Assembly (NCBI GenBank): GCA_031769625.1
Contig: JAUIMM010000115.1
Span: forward strand, 20,781,501-20,845,500
From: Taudactylus pleione
Taxonomy: Eukaryota; Chordata; Amphibia; Anura; Myobatrachidae
Reading direction: 5' to 3'
DNA length: 64,000 bases
The notes under the pieces were generated by a model that did not search any database, had not been told where the DNA came from, and saw only the letters and a program-made list of their open reading frames with translations. Position numbers and translations under genes: made by a program. Below are positions 22,190 to 34,050 of the stretch, one piece after another (positions within the stretch are counted from its first letter, which is position 1; the number at the start of each line of letters is the position of its first letter).

Positions 22190-22680
22190 ATGGGTGTGAA
22201 GTTCCGGCAGCTGAATAGCCACCAGTTCATATCCTGACGCTGGCAGCCCAATTGGAGAAGATCCCAACAGGGTAATTAAGTACCTTATCCCTACCCCTCT
22301 CCCTCCCTTAACCCTTCTTAGTTGTGCCTAACCCTAAGCTCCCTGTGGGGGAGCCTAACCCCCCCCTTACCGCACCCTAAACCTAACCCTCCTGGGGTAG
22401 TACCTAACCCTAACCTCCCCCCCCGGGGGTGCCTAAACCCCCCTAGAGACGTCTAACCCAAATCCCCCCCCCTCAAAACCTAACCAGTTACGCTCCCTAA
22501 ACTTAACCCTCCCACCACACGGATAACACTTAGGACGCCCTGGACTTACCTCGTTCTGGCTGGTCCTTCGGCGTTCTGGCGTCAGTATTTCGACGCCTAT
22601 CGTAAATCCCTTGTCGAGGTTTGGATGTCGGTATCGTGACCAGCAGCCTTGTGGCCATTGATCTCATAACTACATCCCCT
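22190..22680. repeat. C-rich TAACCC-core repeat, second copy
   Basis: This is a diverged relative of 6085-6495. It has an irregular core of 'cctaaccctaacc'-like segments between flanks carrying gtcgaggt/tgtcggtatcg motifs and 'ttgatctcataact' (compare 'ttgatctcataactg' at 6414). The shared flank identifies the family. Confidence 0.5.
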
Positions 22681-22689
22681 TGAACATTA

Positions 22690-24100
22690 CCCTCAAACTA
22701 ACATCATGCTACTGAATATTTAATTTATATCATCCATAAACAAATATAGATATGATACATTATGCTGATATGCCTTTACATCTCTAATATAATATGTAAA
22801 TTCCTCTGTAGTCTGGGGGGCAGAATATCAGCCAAGTAGCAAGTAGTTTTTTTTAGAAACATGAAGACAGTTACCAAATAGGTCAGACTCATTTATGCAA
22901 CAATGTTATGGAAGCTGGAAACTATAAACTTGAAAGAAATTACAGCATGATCTAATTTTTCCAATCAGCCCTGTTAATTTGAAAGACCACCGATGTAAAA
23001 AGAGCACTTTTAAACCTTAGGGGTGGCCCTTATAATCATGCACATTAACTAACTGAAGCACAGGAAATATACCCATATGGCTTACTTATATATTCTATCT
23101 TAGTCTGGGAATGTACATTTGGACAGGAATATAAATTGTCAGAAACACACTATTTAACAGATAAGTGAAAATTGTTAACATTCACAATCAAGTATCGCTG
23201 TTTTGTTTGCACGTTACAGGAACGTACTATTAATACTATCCGCATTATAGACATATTTGTGTTTACTCAGTCCATATATATCACCCATAGCTTTTCTCAT
23301 ATGCCATATTAAGCAAAACTATTATTTGATTATGTTGCTCTTAAACTATGTGTAGAATTAATGTTATTCTGACAAAAACAAACATTCCAATTTACAAATC
23401 TACAGTGTCAAAAAAATGGGACTGTCCTGGGCAACTTGGTACACATGGGGGCAGATTCAATTATCTGAGGAGCTTCCCACGCGGATAAAGCTCTGGGTTT
23501 AAGGCTCGGAGCTATTCAATTAATATGCACTTTTCCCATACATTAAACTCGAAGCTTAACGCAAATTAACCCATAGATTCCACGTTAAGTGCCCGGAAAC
23601 TACGAGTTACCCGCGTCTTAAGCCACAGAGAATGCATTTAATGTGGATTGGAAAACTGTTAGAAATTATATTAACATATTAAATAATGTTGATATATAGC
23701 ACTCAAACAATGGTATAAGCAAATAATGATGGCATATGAAACCTAGTTTTTATAAGTATGCTAGCTATATTAGCTAAACATGATAGCTTATTCATTAGTG
23801 CACAATAATCTAAATTATATTAATATATGTATATTGTAACAGTTTCACAACAAAGTATGTTTATTCTAAGAGATACATGTATATTAATAGGGTTATTTCT
23901 GTGCCTGATAACTTGAAATTGCTACTAATCATGATTGACTGAACATTAATATTTTTCATACACATTGATAACTATTGTTAGGTATGTATTTTAGTTTTTC
24001 AACTTAAATTTATGCATGATGTTCTATGTCCTATGAGTTTATCATGCAAATTGTTCTTTTCCGCATCTGTAAGACAACCATTTTGTATTTATTTATTTTT
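22690..24100. other. AT-rich intron with one repeat fragment
   Basis: At 23446-23660 the segment starting 'ggggcagattcaattatctg' and followed by 'cattaaactcgaagctt' resembles the caattag palindromic group. The rest is AT-rich with no recognised feature. Confidence 0.4.
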
Positions 24101-24104
24101 AAAA

Positions 24105-24149
24105 CTATACCCCTCATGAAGTCTGAATGACGAAACGTGTAGGGTTATC
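24105..24149 (+). ncRNA. Near-complete type I hammerhead-ribozyme-like motif
   Basis: Read 5' to 3', the parts are: stem I strand ACCC (24109-24112), core CTCATGA (24113-24119), stem II GTC/GAC with a TGAAT loop (24121-24131), GAAA (24132-24135), C (24136), two nt, GTA (24139-24141) as the NUH cleavage triplet, and GGGT (24142-24145) able to pair with ACCC. Only core position G5 (CUGAUGA to CUCAUGA) departs from consensus, which would be expected to abolish cleavage. Minimal type I hammerheads like this are known in Penelope-like element terminal repeats. No RT lies beside it, so it is probably a solo terminal fragment. Confidence 0.6.
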
Positions 24150-24330
24150 ATATACAGACTTATATGTCGAGAGCTCACACCCGATCACAGGGTGAGACAG
24201 AAAGTCTGTTTTGTCAATTCACCACAAGTGGGGTACCCATTTTATTAAATGTGATGTGCGTTTTTAAATATTTTATGTACAATAAATACATATATTTATA
24301 GTAAAATAAATTTGGAATACTATTTTCTGG
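24150..24330 (+). repeat. Possible Penelope-like terminal fragment downstream of hammerhead
   Basis: Sequence following the hammerhead-like motif includes 'attttatgtacaataaatac' and resembles the AT-rich trailer seen after the other motifs. Its boundaries and membership are inferred from position only. Confidence 0.3.
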
Positions 24331-24602
24331 GTGTCTTTGTGGAAGGATTTCATTCTAGGACCTCCCTCATATAAAAAGCTATTTATTTGATCAGTGATAA
24401 AAACCGATTTGGATTTTAAGGTGTAGGGGAAAAAAAAAAAAAAAGGGACAGGGGGTGTAGTAGTACTTTTTATAGCCACTATAGGGGAGAAGGTTCAAAT
24501 AACACCACAAGCCATTTACTAGTATCACATTTCAGGGGTTTGACCACTCCAAGGGGCATATGTAACAAGAATTAACCCTAGTGTGTATGTGTGCGCGCAT
24601 GT

Positions 24603-24731
24603 GATAGGGAATATAGAGTGTAAGCTCCACTGGGGCAGGGCCTGATGTGAATGACCAAATATTCTCTATAAAAGCGCTGCAGAATATATGTGCGCTATAT
24701 AAATACCTGGTGGTAGTAATAATAATAATAT
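24603..24731 (+). repeat. L2-like LINE 3' end
   Basis: The segment 'agagtgtaagctccactggg' followed by 'gcagggcctgatgtgaatga', then 'gcgctatataaatac' and a short (taa)n, is the typical 3' end of vertebrate L2-type LINEs, including the terminal microsatellite. The coding part is absent. Confidence 0.65.
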
Positions 24732-24735
24732 GCAT

Positions 24736-24883
24736 CAATGCTTGATGTGAGATAAAATTGTAAGATATACATCACCAATCAGCTTCTAACTTACATTTTG
24801 CAGGCTGCGTTTAAGAAATGATAGTTTTCAGCTGATTGGTTGGAGATCTATATTTCACAATTTTATCTCACATCAAGCTTTGA
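24736..24883. mobile_element. 148-bp MITE with ~25-bp TIRs
   Basis: The left cttgatgtgagataaaattg and the right end (same sequence when reverse-complemented, plus t) form near-perfect TIRs. It lies immediately after the L2-like (taa)n tail. No ORF is present. Confidence 0.75.
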
Positions 24884-24889
24884 AACATA

Positions 24890-27800
24890 TGCCCCCAAAT
24901 GCTTTTCACAGAAGTCCCTAGATCAGATGATTAGCACTTGCAGGAATGTCCTACCACTTTTCATGGTTCTTTGGACTGTTGAGCCCAAAGAACAGATCTC
25001 AAGCTAAGTGTAGTCTGTGAAGGGAACCTGAATGTAGTGTTCACATAGGAGAAGCAGGGCCTTTATGGCAAAAAAAAATAACAAACTTTTGGGGTGGGGG
25101 CCTTCACAAAGAGATAGAATTATATACTATGAAACAAATGGTTAGTATGCTTTATCACACACAATAAGTGCATCTTTAACAAACTATAGTTTGGCATTTA
25201 CAAAATACTGCTTGCTCAGGTTATTTTCTTTTTATATTACCTTTTGGATGAGTGTGTTATTGAAATATACACATTTGGGTACTTTTCTATTCCCTATGAT
25301 ACAAGTCATTGCTGGGGGTGGGGGATCTATTTACCATTTGGTTTATTACTGCAGTGATTATGTGAGTCTAAGGTTTCACTGAGTGATTAACTGGGATATG
25401 ACTCCTATAACCAAGAGAAGTAGTAAGCTCTTGAACAGCTGCCGATTGTTTATTTTCACAGCTTAAAGATGCAATGAAAACATGAGCAGCAATGAAAGAC
25501 ATAATCAAAATTAGTCAACGTGTGAGCAGTTCTGTCCAGGGAGAATTCCTGAAAGTCCATCCTTCTGTAAACTGAATGCCATTTTTATGTGTCCATCACA
25601 GAACAAAGACTCCCATCCAAGCAGTGCATATGCCATCACTTTCAGGCACACAAGAGTTAGGCGGACTGCAACTAACTCAGATGTTTCTGAAAACTGGAAC
25701 TGTGGCTAGTGTGTAACCTGTACAGATTCTCTAGTCAGACCAATTACAAATGGTCTTTATTTTTTTAAGATACAAACACACACAAACATGTACGAATATC
25801 AGGTTAAGTGAACTAAGGGACAATGGAGCTGCTTCAAATACACTTATAATAATTTGGCAGCCCTTTCATAGTATCCAAATGTTTCTAACTACCAAGAACA
25901 GTTTTCAATAATTGCCCTATAATATGTGAACCATAAATGAGCCCCATTTTTCTGCTTGAGGAAATAATTCTCACAGCCCAATCTCAACGCTTCCTCCAAA
26001 TATGTGATTATGGCCATAGTCATCATTACATACACTGACAGGAGGCCCGGATAACATGACTTTGTCTAGGGTGATAGTTGGAAGATATACTTTACTTTGG
26101 CAAGCTCAGATAGGGCACCTCCCACATTACAGACAAACTTGGTCTCTTTTTGGCTTAATGCAGGTCTCAACAATTTGCAACAATCCTTTCAGGAGACACA
26201 CAAGGCTTGTGTAAGATAGGTAGAAGGATACAAAAATAAATCTACTTACTATACACAATGAGGCTCAACGTAGTCAGAAATAGGAAATAAACTACTAAAA
26301 TTGACAGGAAACCCTATGACAGTGCAGAGATCCATATGTCTAAGGGGGGCAAATTGCTACAAGTGTGTATATGCACATTCAAAGCTACAGGAAATAAAAA
26401 AAAAACCTTTGATTTATATAGAGTTAAGTTTCACCAAACATTCTACCCCCATCAGTCTGAGCCTCACATCACTACACTATGCTACTCGAGACCCTGCTTC
26501 ATCCACTGTCTAGCGCAAGGCCTGTAACTTCCTGTCTGCCACCACTTCCTTACTCACAACCATGGCAATGACCCAGTTACATGCAGTGCTGTCTCACTAA
26601 CAATCACACAAGGCCAGCATTATAGACCAGCAAAATACTCACATTATTCAGTGGTAAATTAAGTGTTTCCACACCCTATTCCCACCAACACCACGTAGAA
26701 TGAATTTAGAGTTATGGATCCACTGCTCCATCTCTATTCAGACTACAAATTTAGCAAAATGTGAATTTACAAATGCATTACAAAACAAAGCAAAAGTGAA
26801 ACATCACGGTCCACCCAACACTTGTGTGCACTTGTGCAAAATGGCTTGTTCCACTATGAAACCTAATAAGTAAGATCAGCACGCTCATCTCCCATTGCTG
26901 TGATATGAAGGTGCTGCTAATAACTGTTATAGATTGTAAATTTTGCAAGCAGGAGCCTTTTAACCCTCTGTTTTTTTTACTACCCAGTATTGTTTTGCAA
27001 AGGTATTTCCATTTGTAAAGAGCAATGGAATATACTGGAGCTATATCAATATAGAGATGTGTGGTTCGGTTCTCCAGAAATCCGAATCCACCCAAATTTT
27101 GAGAATCTGGATAAATCCAAGTTGCAGTTCTGATCTCCTGAGGAAATCCAGATAAATCTGCGTCACTGTTCTGATCTTTTGGTGGTTGGAATTTGGATTT
27201 TAAATCTAAATATTGGATTGCATAAATTACATGATTTTAGTAGTTTTTAAAAACTTTTTCTAGTTTTTTAAAAAAGAACCCAAATCCAAAACAAAAACTG
27301 AAACATTTGAGGGTATGTTATGAATGCAGTCTACTCAATCTATATCAGGTGATATCACTATCTGCATGCCCACCATGGCTGTGATACGCTAATCAGTTCC
27401 ATAGATTTACCAGCCAATCACCACATAACTATGCATGGGAGAATTGTGGACAGGATACCAGACACTATGGGGGAGATTCTCTAAACAGCGGTTTTACATA
27501 ACAATTATTATTTTATGGCTCTATAAATAATGCCCACAACACAAATTTTTTGTTAATGACTTAAATCAACAATTTTAAATTGTTCCCTAAATATAATAAA
27601 TACTGCTCTATTAATGCCAAGTTTTTTGGTAAATTTTCAACATTTTTTTAGCAGCGATTATGACTAACCCAGTGGCAACTACCATCCAATTGCTGAATAG
27701 TAAATCCTGTGGTTTGGAGGTGAATATCGCCTGGTGAAGTGCGGTAGTTTTAAACCACCACACTCTCCTTTGTTACAGTAAGTGAACAGGCTACAGTATA

Positions 27801-27975
27801 ACAAGAACAACCCTAGTATAATTGCATCTTTTTTGAATATAAATACAAAACTGACACGTGTATGTGTGTGTGAGAATATGCAGTTAATAGGTCTATCCTA
27901 CTACACCCAGACTGGTCCATCTTATGTTTTCTCACAGCATTCGTAATGAACCACCATTTTAAATTGGGTCTTTTA
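24890..27975. other. About 3 kb of intron with no assigned feature
   Basis: No TIRs, tandem repeats or coding similarity were recognised. Short ORFs (for example 26778-27095 minus) have no motif. A run of ccaaatcc/ggatttgg-like oligomers at 27080-27300 looks like a degraded simple or dispersed repeat. Confidence 0.45.
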
Positions 27976-28164
27976 TATACTCTGGTCCTGATTCAGATTT
28001 TGGAATAAAGCAAGAGCGAGGAAGTAACTGAGCATCTTGGTAAAACCATGCTGCACTGCAGGGGGGCAGATTTAAAATATGCAGAGAGATTTAGATTTTG
28101 GAGGGGCCTGTCCAAACTAAAATCTACTTTGCAGTATAAAAATAAAGCTGCGCAGCATCTGTGG

Positions 28165-28415
28165 CATACTTGCCTATTTTTGAATAAGCATTTCAGGGAG
28201 ATTGTAAAAGCAACACCTATGAGCGCGGCAGTAAAGTGGATGTATACTGCTACATCTGAGAGGCGTGTCATAGAATTTACTTACATCCTAATGTAAATGA
28301 GCCCCAAAGCAATTAAGATCTACGTGTATTGTGTTTTTGCAAGTGGTTCCATATAAGTGGCCACGAGAGACCTTATAACATATGCAGGGACATGGCACTG
28401 ATGATCTTATTTGAA

Positions 28416-28473
<58 letters not shown>

Positions 28474-28602
28474 TTTTCCCCCAAGTATATAATAGTTACA
28501 TAATTGGGGGTAAGGTGCAATCAGGGAGATTGCTAGACTCTTCAGGGAGTTTGCTACTATTCCGGATGTCTCCCTGACAATGAGAGAGAGTTGGCAAGTA
28601 TG
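28165..28602. mobile_element. Nested hAT-like MITE (CATACTTGCC family)
   Basis: CATACTTGCC and GGCAAGTATG ends are bracketed by atctgtgg (28157-28164) and atgtgtgg (28603-28610), a 7-of-8 TSD match. It holds an (AT)n tract. It is inserted within the MITE at 27984-28753. Confidence 0.75.
28422..28468. repeat. (AT)n microsatellite
   Basis: Uninterrupted ta dinucleotides lie inside the nested hAT MITE and are followed by a T run. Confidence 0.95.
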
Positions 28603-28845
28603 ATGTGTGGGCTACATGCAACAGCAGCAAGTATTTACCCTGCTTGAAAAAGAAAGTATGTATTTGCACCCCTTGCATTCCTACATGCTTTGTCCAGGTA
28701 CACAGTTACTTGCTGTATCTTACTCTATTTCCAAATCTGAATCAGGTCCTAAATGCGGTTTTCACAGTGTACTAGGCTTAAAACAAAATACTTCACCATG
28801 CCATATGTAACAGTAAAACATTATATGTGACTGTAATATGAGAGG

Positions 28846-28935
28846 ACATAGAAACATAGAATTTGACGGCAGATAAGAAGCACTTGGCCCATCTAGTCTG
28901 CCTGTTTATACCATTGGAGTTAGGCGACAGTTATA
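28846..28935. repeat. Dispersed retroelement-type repeat fragment
   Basis: The string 'aacatagaatttgacggcag' followed by 'ataagaagcacttggcccat' and 'ctagtctgcc' is a widespread tetrapod dispersed repeat that I recognise by sequence. I cannot assign it firmly to LINE or SINE. Boundaries are approximate. Confidence 0.55.
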
Positions 28936-29187
28936 TTCCCTAAAATGGAAAAACTGGGACATCAGGCAAAGCCCCAAATGTATGTAACTCCATTCAGTGC
29001 TTGCTAGGAGAGACTCCGTCCCCATAATTTGCTATTGCAAAAAAAGCAACAACAAAAAAAACCAAACAAACATTTCCCCTCCCCAATGCCAAGCAATGCG
29101 CCTTTAGACAGACTATTAGAATGTAAGTAAGTACTGGCAATGGTCCAGACATTAAACACTCACTATGCCCTAATGCATACCCTAAAC

Positions 29188-29190
<3 letters not shown>

Positions 29191-29220
<30 letters not shown>
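29191..29220 (+). repeat. A30 homopolymer
   Basis: Thirty consecutive A residues. It could be the tail of a retroposed sequence to its left, but no matching TSD was found. Confidence 0.95.
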
Positions 29221-29222
<2 letters not shown>

Positions 29223-29224
29223 CT

Positions 29225-29784
29225 TGTAGTATTAGCTAAACTAGTTTTTGTCAGCAGATGGTATTGTACCAACAACTTAATTTTAGATGTAACCTTTACA
29301 TTGTATAATTTCACACAGCAGGAGGAGGAGTACCTGCAGCTTCCTTTCAAGTTTGAAGTCAGCCAGTGGGTTGCTTTCCTCCAATTGACAAACATTGTGA
29401 AGATATTGAAACGAGAATATGCTTACTTGCTGGTTTATAGCATAAATTTCCTCTCAAGTGGAAGGCAGAAAACTGCACTGAAGACATTAAGACTAAAGAG
29501 GTCACTGTTATGTGCAAAACCCACCTAATTGCCAACGATACCATAAGCAATAAAGAAAGTGTGTACATTTTAGAATTCATTGTGCAAATATCGTTTCCCA
29601 CCAAATTAGTGAATGAATAAGGTTGCATTGGAAAGATAAAAGTTCAAGTATGTGTATATCAATAGCTCTATAAACAATCCTCCCAACCTTTATAGTGTCA
29701 GCTACCATCAGGAATATTTTACTACCCAAATACATAAACACATACAATCATTTTTTGAAAGGGATAACTATCACCATTACTTCA
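29225..29784. other. Intron, nothing assigned
   Basis: Overlapping plus and minus ORFs of 80-100 codons lack recognisable motifs. There is no repeat structure. Confidence 0.45.
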
Positions 29785-29990
29785 ATTGTTATTATTATTA
29801 TTACCATCGTTTATTTATATGGTGCCAAGTGTTCCGCAGCGCCTTACAAGGTACATAACAAAAAAAGTGACTTACAGTAAAATACAAAACAATGAAGGAC
29901 AAGAACATGAATAATATACATTGATACATTGGTGGCCATAACACCCAATTAAGCAACAGAGCATAAGCACCAAGTGTTAGGTGAGAAAAT
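29785..29990 (-). repeat. L2-like LINE 3' end (minus)
   Basis: On the plus strand, (attatt)n is followed by 'tttatttatatggtgccaag' and 'tgttccgcagcgccttacaa'. This is the 3' end of the same L2-like family as 45607-45905 and 60668-62033, read on the minus strand. Only the 3' untranslated part is present. Confidence 0.65.
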
Positions 29991-30507
29991 CGCAAAAAAA
30001 CAAACAAACAGTAAAACAATACTGTTTTTCTTCCAAATAGGTAGGCCCTGTATATTTTACAAAAACACAAAACACACATAGAATATGACATTATAGCCAT
30101 ATTGCTTAAAGTATGTTTAGGATCATGCATAAGAAACCATTACAACAAGGTCTGATATTTAAATTGGTTTCACTTAAGGCTTAATACAGGCTTGTGTATG
30201 TGTAAAGTTGTTAAAACACCACACACTGCTGCACAGTTAATCTGACCATAAGAACTCAGCACAAAAATGTAAACCTTCAATATTTCTCAGCATTAAAATA
30301 TTTATTTTCTGTTCAGGTCACGCCTAGGGTAAATCTCTATTCTAGTGACTGAGATTGAGAAGACAACTGGCTGAGCATTCCTCCACTTGCAGAAAAATCA
30401 CAAGATACCCCCTGTAGGTCAGACAGTTTTATTTAGCGATGGTGTATTAAGAATTCCAACCACACAAAATGACTGTTATTATGAAGGGATTCTGGCTAGT
30501 AGCCTAC

Positions 30508-30635
30508 CTCAACGTAGTCCTTGGCATGACCCCAGTCTCTTTTGGCATCCAGATTTCCAAGGCTGAAACACTCCATCTGTCCGAGGTGAATCTTAGCTAC
30601 TGAACGGCTAATTTTTCGGGTTACAAAATTTGCCC
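30508..30635 (-). CDS. GMDS: GMDS internal exon (GDP-mannose 4,6-dehydratase)
   Basis: GMDS is a cytosolic NADP-dependent short-chain dehydrogenase/reductase. It converts GDP-mannose to GDP-4-keto-6-deoxymannose, the first step of de novo GDP-fucose synthesis. This 128-nt exon, phase 2 in and phase 0 out, encodes 42 residues including [40 protein letters not shown] and VE. They correspond to about residues 216-257 of the ~372-aa vertebrate protein (numbering from memory), just after the NADP-contacting Arg. Intron signals are intact: acceptor ttctctattccag|GG and donor GAG|gtaggc. Compared with the human protein as I recall it, the visible changes are Tyr to His (AKIH) and Leu to Met (GQM). 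There are no frameshifts or stops, so it is a functional exon. It is the only host exon seen, in keeping with the very large introns of GMDS in other vertebrates. Confidence 0.96.
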
Positions 30636-32690
30636 CTGGAATAGAGATAAAAGAGTTTGTTAGAATTCTCCCACCAAGGACTTAATGTCTGGCAGGATAC
30701 CATTAGTCCTCCACCTCACAGCAAATTCTTTTATTCCTCAATCCCCAACTCTGATCCATACCTCCCCCCTCCAATAACTATGGCATCTTGTTCATCATTT
30801 GAGTAAGCTAAGAAGCTTCAATTGCCAGAGTCGCAAGTTCTTTTCTCTCTAAAACTTCTTAAGCATTCCTAATTCGCTGCTTTAATATTCAATCTAGGCA
30901 GAAGGCCAAGGAAAATCAATTGGAATGTCAGTTTATAAACATAAAATGCAAAAGGTTATACAAAGGGAAACACTACTATGGAAGACAGACATCTAAGACC
31001 ACCCTAGCTTTAGAAAGAAGAACAAATAGGAATACACTTTTGCCTGTTAATAAAGCAGCTGGCAAAGTCTTGTAAAATATTGCAATTTTTCAAGCAAATG
31101 AATAATGGAATACTTCAGAGAGTGTTGTAATTCTTGTGTGGATTTCATAGACTTGTGAAGGACAAAACAACTGTTAGCAACATACTGTAGTACAGTGCTA
31201 GAAGATAGTATGCTGAATAATAAAGTCTAATTCTATAAACTAATAAAGATATGTTTGCTATCTTTGTATAATGTGGGAGTAGGTTTGCACAATTATGACA
31301 ATATATCAGCAAACCAGTAAAAAGACTGAATGGTTGTCCATATCAAATACATCAGTGTATGATAAATGAAATTATATAAAAAAATAAAATTATATAAGAT
31401 GGTATAAAATGATCTCATTCCACAGCAAACCTAAACAGCTAATTCTGAAGCAATATCTCCAAACCAGTGCATGCGTACTTTTTGATGTGAAGGTTTTTTA
31501 AAGGTCTTGTTTCAATAAATGAACACTTATTAACTATTCATTGATACAGCATCAACATTTCTAATTTAACAAGAGTTGAAATATTTTGGCAAAGTAATAG
31601 TGTTTATTAATAATTCCAAATAAGACTATCTAAGGTCACAAGGAGCTGAAAATGGAATTCGGAAATGGTCCCCAACTAGCAAGTTACTCAGTATCTCAAT
31701 ATGTTTTATCACGTCTCCCTTAGCTGTCCAAATAACAGTGAGATAACTAGACAATATTCTTTGAATATGTAGAATAATAATAGCTGAACAAGTTAAAATA
31801 ACAACTAATCGCCCTTTGTCATTTCATTGTGATATTGTGTTTGGCAGCATAGGTGTGAAGAACTGCATTCTCTATTTAAATGAATATTCAGATGACAGGG
31901 AGCTTCTGCCAGGCAAAATATGCCAAACATCAGAGCAAACAGATGTGCTACTGAATAACTATGCAGAATGAATGCAAGTGCCAAACATATTATATCACTG
32001 CACAGACAAATGCTTAAAACAAACTAAAATATTTTTAATGGTATTATATATCAAAAGGATCATTCCCACTTTCTTTGCAAACAAAAAAAGCACAGTTTTA
32101 TTGGTAAATGGGATTTAAAGGAAATTAAACTTTTGCTCATAAAAAGTATTTACAATACCCATGTGCTCTCACAATCTACCTATGCATTTTCTCCCCCTAG
32201 GCACATGGCTGGACATCCAGTTTTGTTAAACTCTACGGTGTATAATAAAGCGGAAGGGATCATTTTCCAGTGGCAATCTACAATCAGATTTAAATGTACA
32301 GTGAGAGACCAAATGACAATATAGTTCACTGCAAGCAGCCAGAAACAGTGAGTCTTATAAAGAGAGTGTACAGATTTAACAGGTATGTTGAATAGTCAAT
32401 GAACTACAGCCAATAACAACCCAAATAGTAGATGAATGTTGCAACCGTATGTAGCTATTGCTAGGTCAGAAAAGGTCACAAGTTCAATGTTCTTTTTAAG
32501 TTGATGTGATTCTGATCTCTAAAATTGCACACTGTAGGTATTTTTTTTTTAACAACATCACTTCCGTTCCTAAGACAGGATACTATTCACAGCATGTGAC
32601 CTTACTGCTAATTATTTAATGGTAAAACAATAAAAACACAATATGGCATCTCAACATCAACTACTCATTAATTAGACACATACGTTATCC
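30636..32690. other. Repeat-poor GMDS intron upstream of exon
   Basis: About 2 kb (with the ~500 bp on the other side, 29991-30507) is AT-rich single-copy-looking sequence without recognisable transposons. No second exon was found. The polypyrimidine tract and acceptor lie at 30636-30650. Confidence 0.6.
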
Positions 32691-32694
32691 ATAC

Positions 32695-33187
32695 TTGCTT
32701 TCTTCCAGTAGAGGTCCACCCAGTAGTAGCCACCTCTCCCCCAGTAGAGGTCCCCCCAGGTAGTACCCACCCCTCCCCCAGTAGAGGTCCCTCCAGTAGT
32801 AGCCACCCCCCTTCCCCGTTGTGCAGATAGGTTTAAAAAAAAAATTATTATATATATAAAAATATACTTACCTGAATCTCTGCTCCTGGTCCTGCTCGCG
32901 ACGCCGCTCCCGCCCGGGCTGGCGCGCTCAGCATTATGGGACAGACGTCATGACGTCAGTCCCATTACCCACTGCAGGAGGGTGCTGCAGCAGTCAATGA
33001 GAGTCTATCTGAAGCCTAGCGCCGGTCCTGTGTAAATGTGTAGCGCTGACCGCACTCATTGCGGTCGGCGCTACACTGGCTAACTAGGGCGGGCGGGCCG
33101 GTACCGTGGCCGGCGGCGCCCCCCGCGCCACCGGTCCAACGGCGCCCAGGGCACGCACCCCGCTCGCCCTGCCCTAGTTACGCCACT
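32695..33187 (-). repeat. GC-rich repeat with CRE palindrome and short minisatellite
   Basis: On the minus strand the order is 'ggcgtaactagggcagggcg', GC-rich sequence, 'gtgggtaatgggactgacgt' and 'catgacgtctgtcccataat', a G/C-rich link, 'ccaggagcagagattcaggt', then 'aagt' and an AT run. It closes with imperfect 'gtagtggacctctactggg'-like units (about 32700-32815). The same order of modules is found on the plus strand at 54360-55245. TGACGTCA is an ATF/CREB core and 'CAG|GTAAG' a splice-donor consensus, both as sequence matches only. Confidence 0.6.
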
Positions 33188-34050
33188 GCAGGGGGGAAAT
33201 CAATTAGCTGTGATAAAGCATTAATTTGCTGCATGTGAAGTTATCTCACCATTGCGCGATAACTTATTGCGTCTATGTGCGCTCCCGTTTTTAACGCAAT
33301 CCAATTGCAAAAGTGGTGTAGAGGCATTCGCCCGATAATTCTTCCTGCTTTTAACCGCGGTAAGAGAAGGTGAAAATAGAGAAATCAGTACCTCAAAAAA
33401 AGGCAAAGTGATATAGGAGAACAGTATAGGAGTGTATTAGTGGTCCTAGTCAAAAATTTTGGGAGTTCTTAAATTATGTTAAATGGCTGTTTTATGCATA
33501 TTTCTAAAACAGTCAAATAATGATAGAAGGCAAGTGTTTTGGCAAAATAAACGTTCTACTTAAATTGGGGTTGCATAAAAATGTCTAAATGTAAATTTTC
33601 ATGTAATTTAAAGACACTTAAAAAACGCCTATAACACCCATCTGCAAGCTTAAAAACACCTGTCCCATCCATATACTCTAGCACCCCCATATACCTGTCC
33701 CACATCAATGAACACATTTTCCAGCACTTTGTACATTTTCACCCCAAAAATGACATGTCATTATTGGCCAAATTAAGCGAATTATAAAATTATTTTTGCC
33801 TGATTATTCATGAAGGATGGTGTCCCAGTGGTTCTGAATCACATCCCGGCATTTTTACATTAAAATAGGGAGTTTCCCCAACTTGTCAGCTGCTCAGGAG
33901 GTGGTGATAACTAATTTGTGTTAAATGGTAAGTAAAATTCGCACCCACGAAAACAGCGGTTAATAGGATAAGTATTTATTCGCACAATACGCACTTTTTT
34001 TCCAATAAGTAGCTTATTGCTCCCCATATACCCATTAATGTTCATGATTG
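33188..34050. repeat. Degraded palindromic element (CAATTAGCTGTGA group)
   Basis: It starts 'gggaaatcaattagctgtga', and its AT-rich interior resembles 53075-53540 in reverse orientation (phrases around 'acacctgtcccat' and 'caatgaacacattttcca' against 'atcaatgagacaggt' and 'gttggaaaatggg'). The right end is near 'attcgcacaatacgcac'. There is no coding potential. Confidence 0.45.

Larger units (their letters stand above)
27984..28753. mobile_element. MITE of the GGTCCTGATTCAG group, interrupted
   Basis: The left GGTCCTGATTCAGATTTTGG and the right (reverse complement AGGACCTGATTCAGATTTGG) are TIRs. The left interior matches 14143-14330. It is split by a CATACTTGCC-type hAT MITE at 28165-28602, so this element is the older of the two. 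Confidence 0.7.

Noticed and set aside
22320..22500. C-rich TAACCC stretch as telomeric insertion
   Set aside because: Units are irregular (cctaacccc, cctaaaccc, ctaaccctcc) and part of the same dispersed repeat family as 6085-6495.
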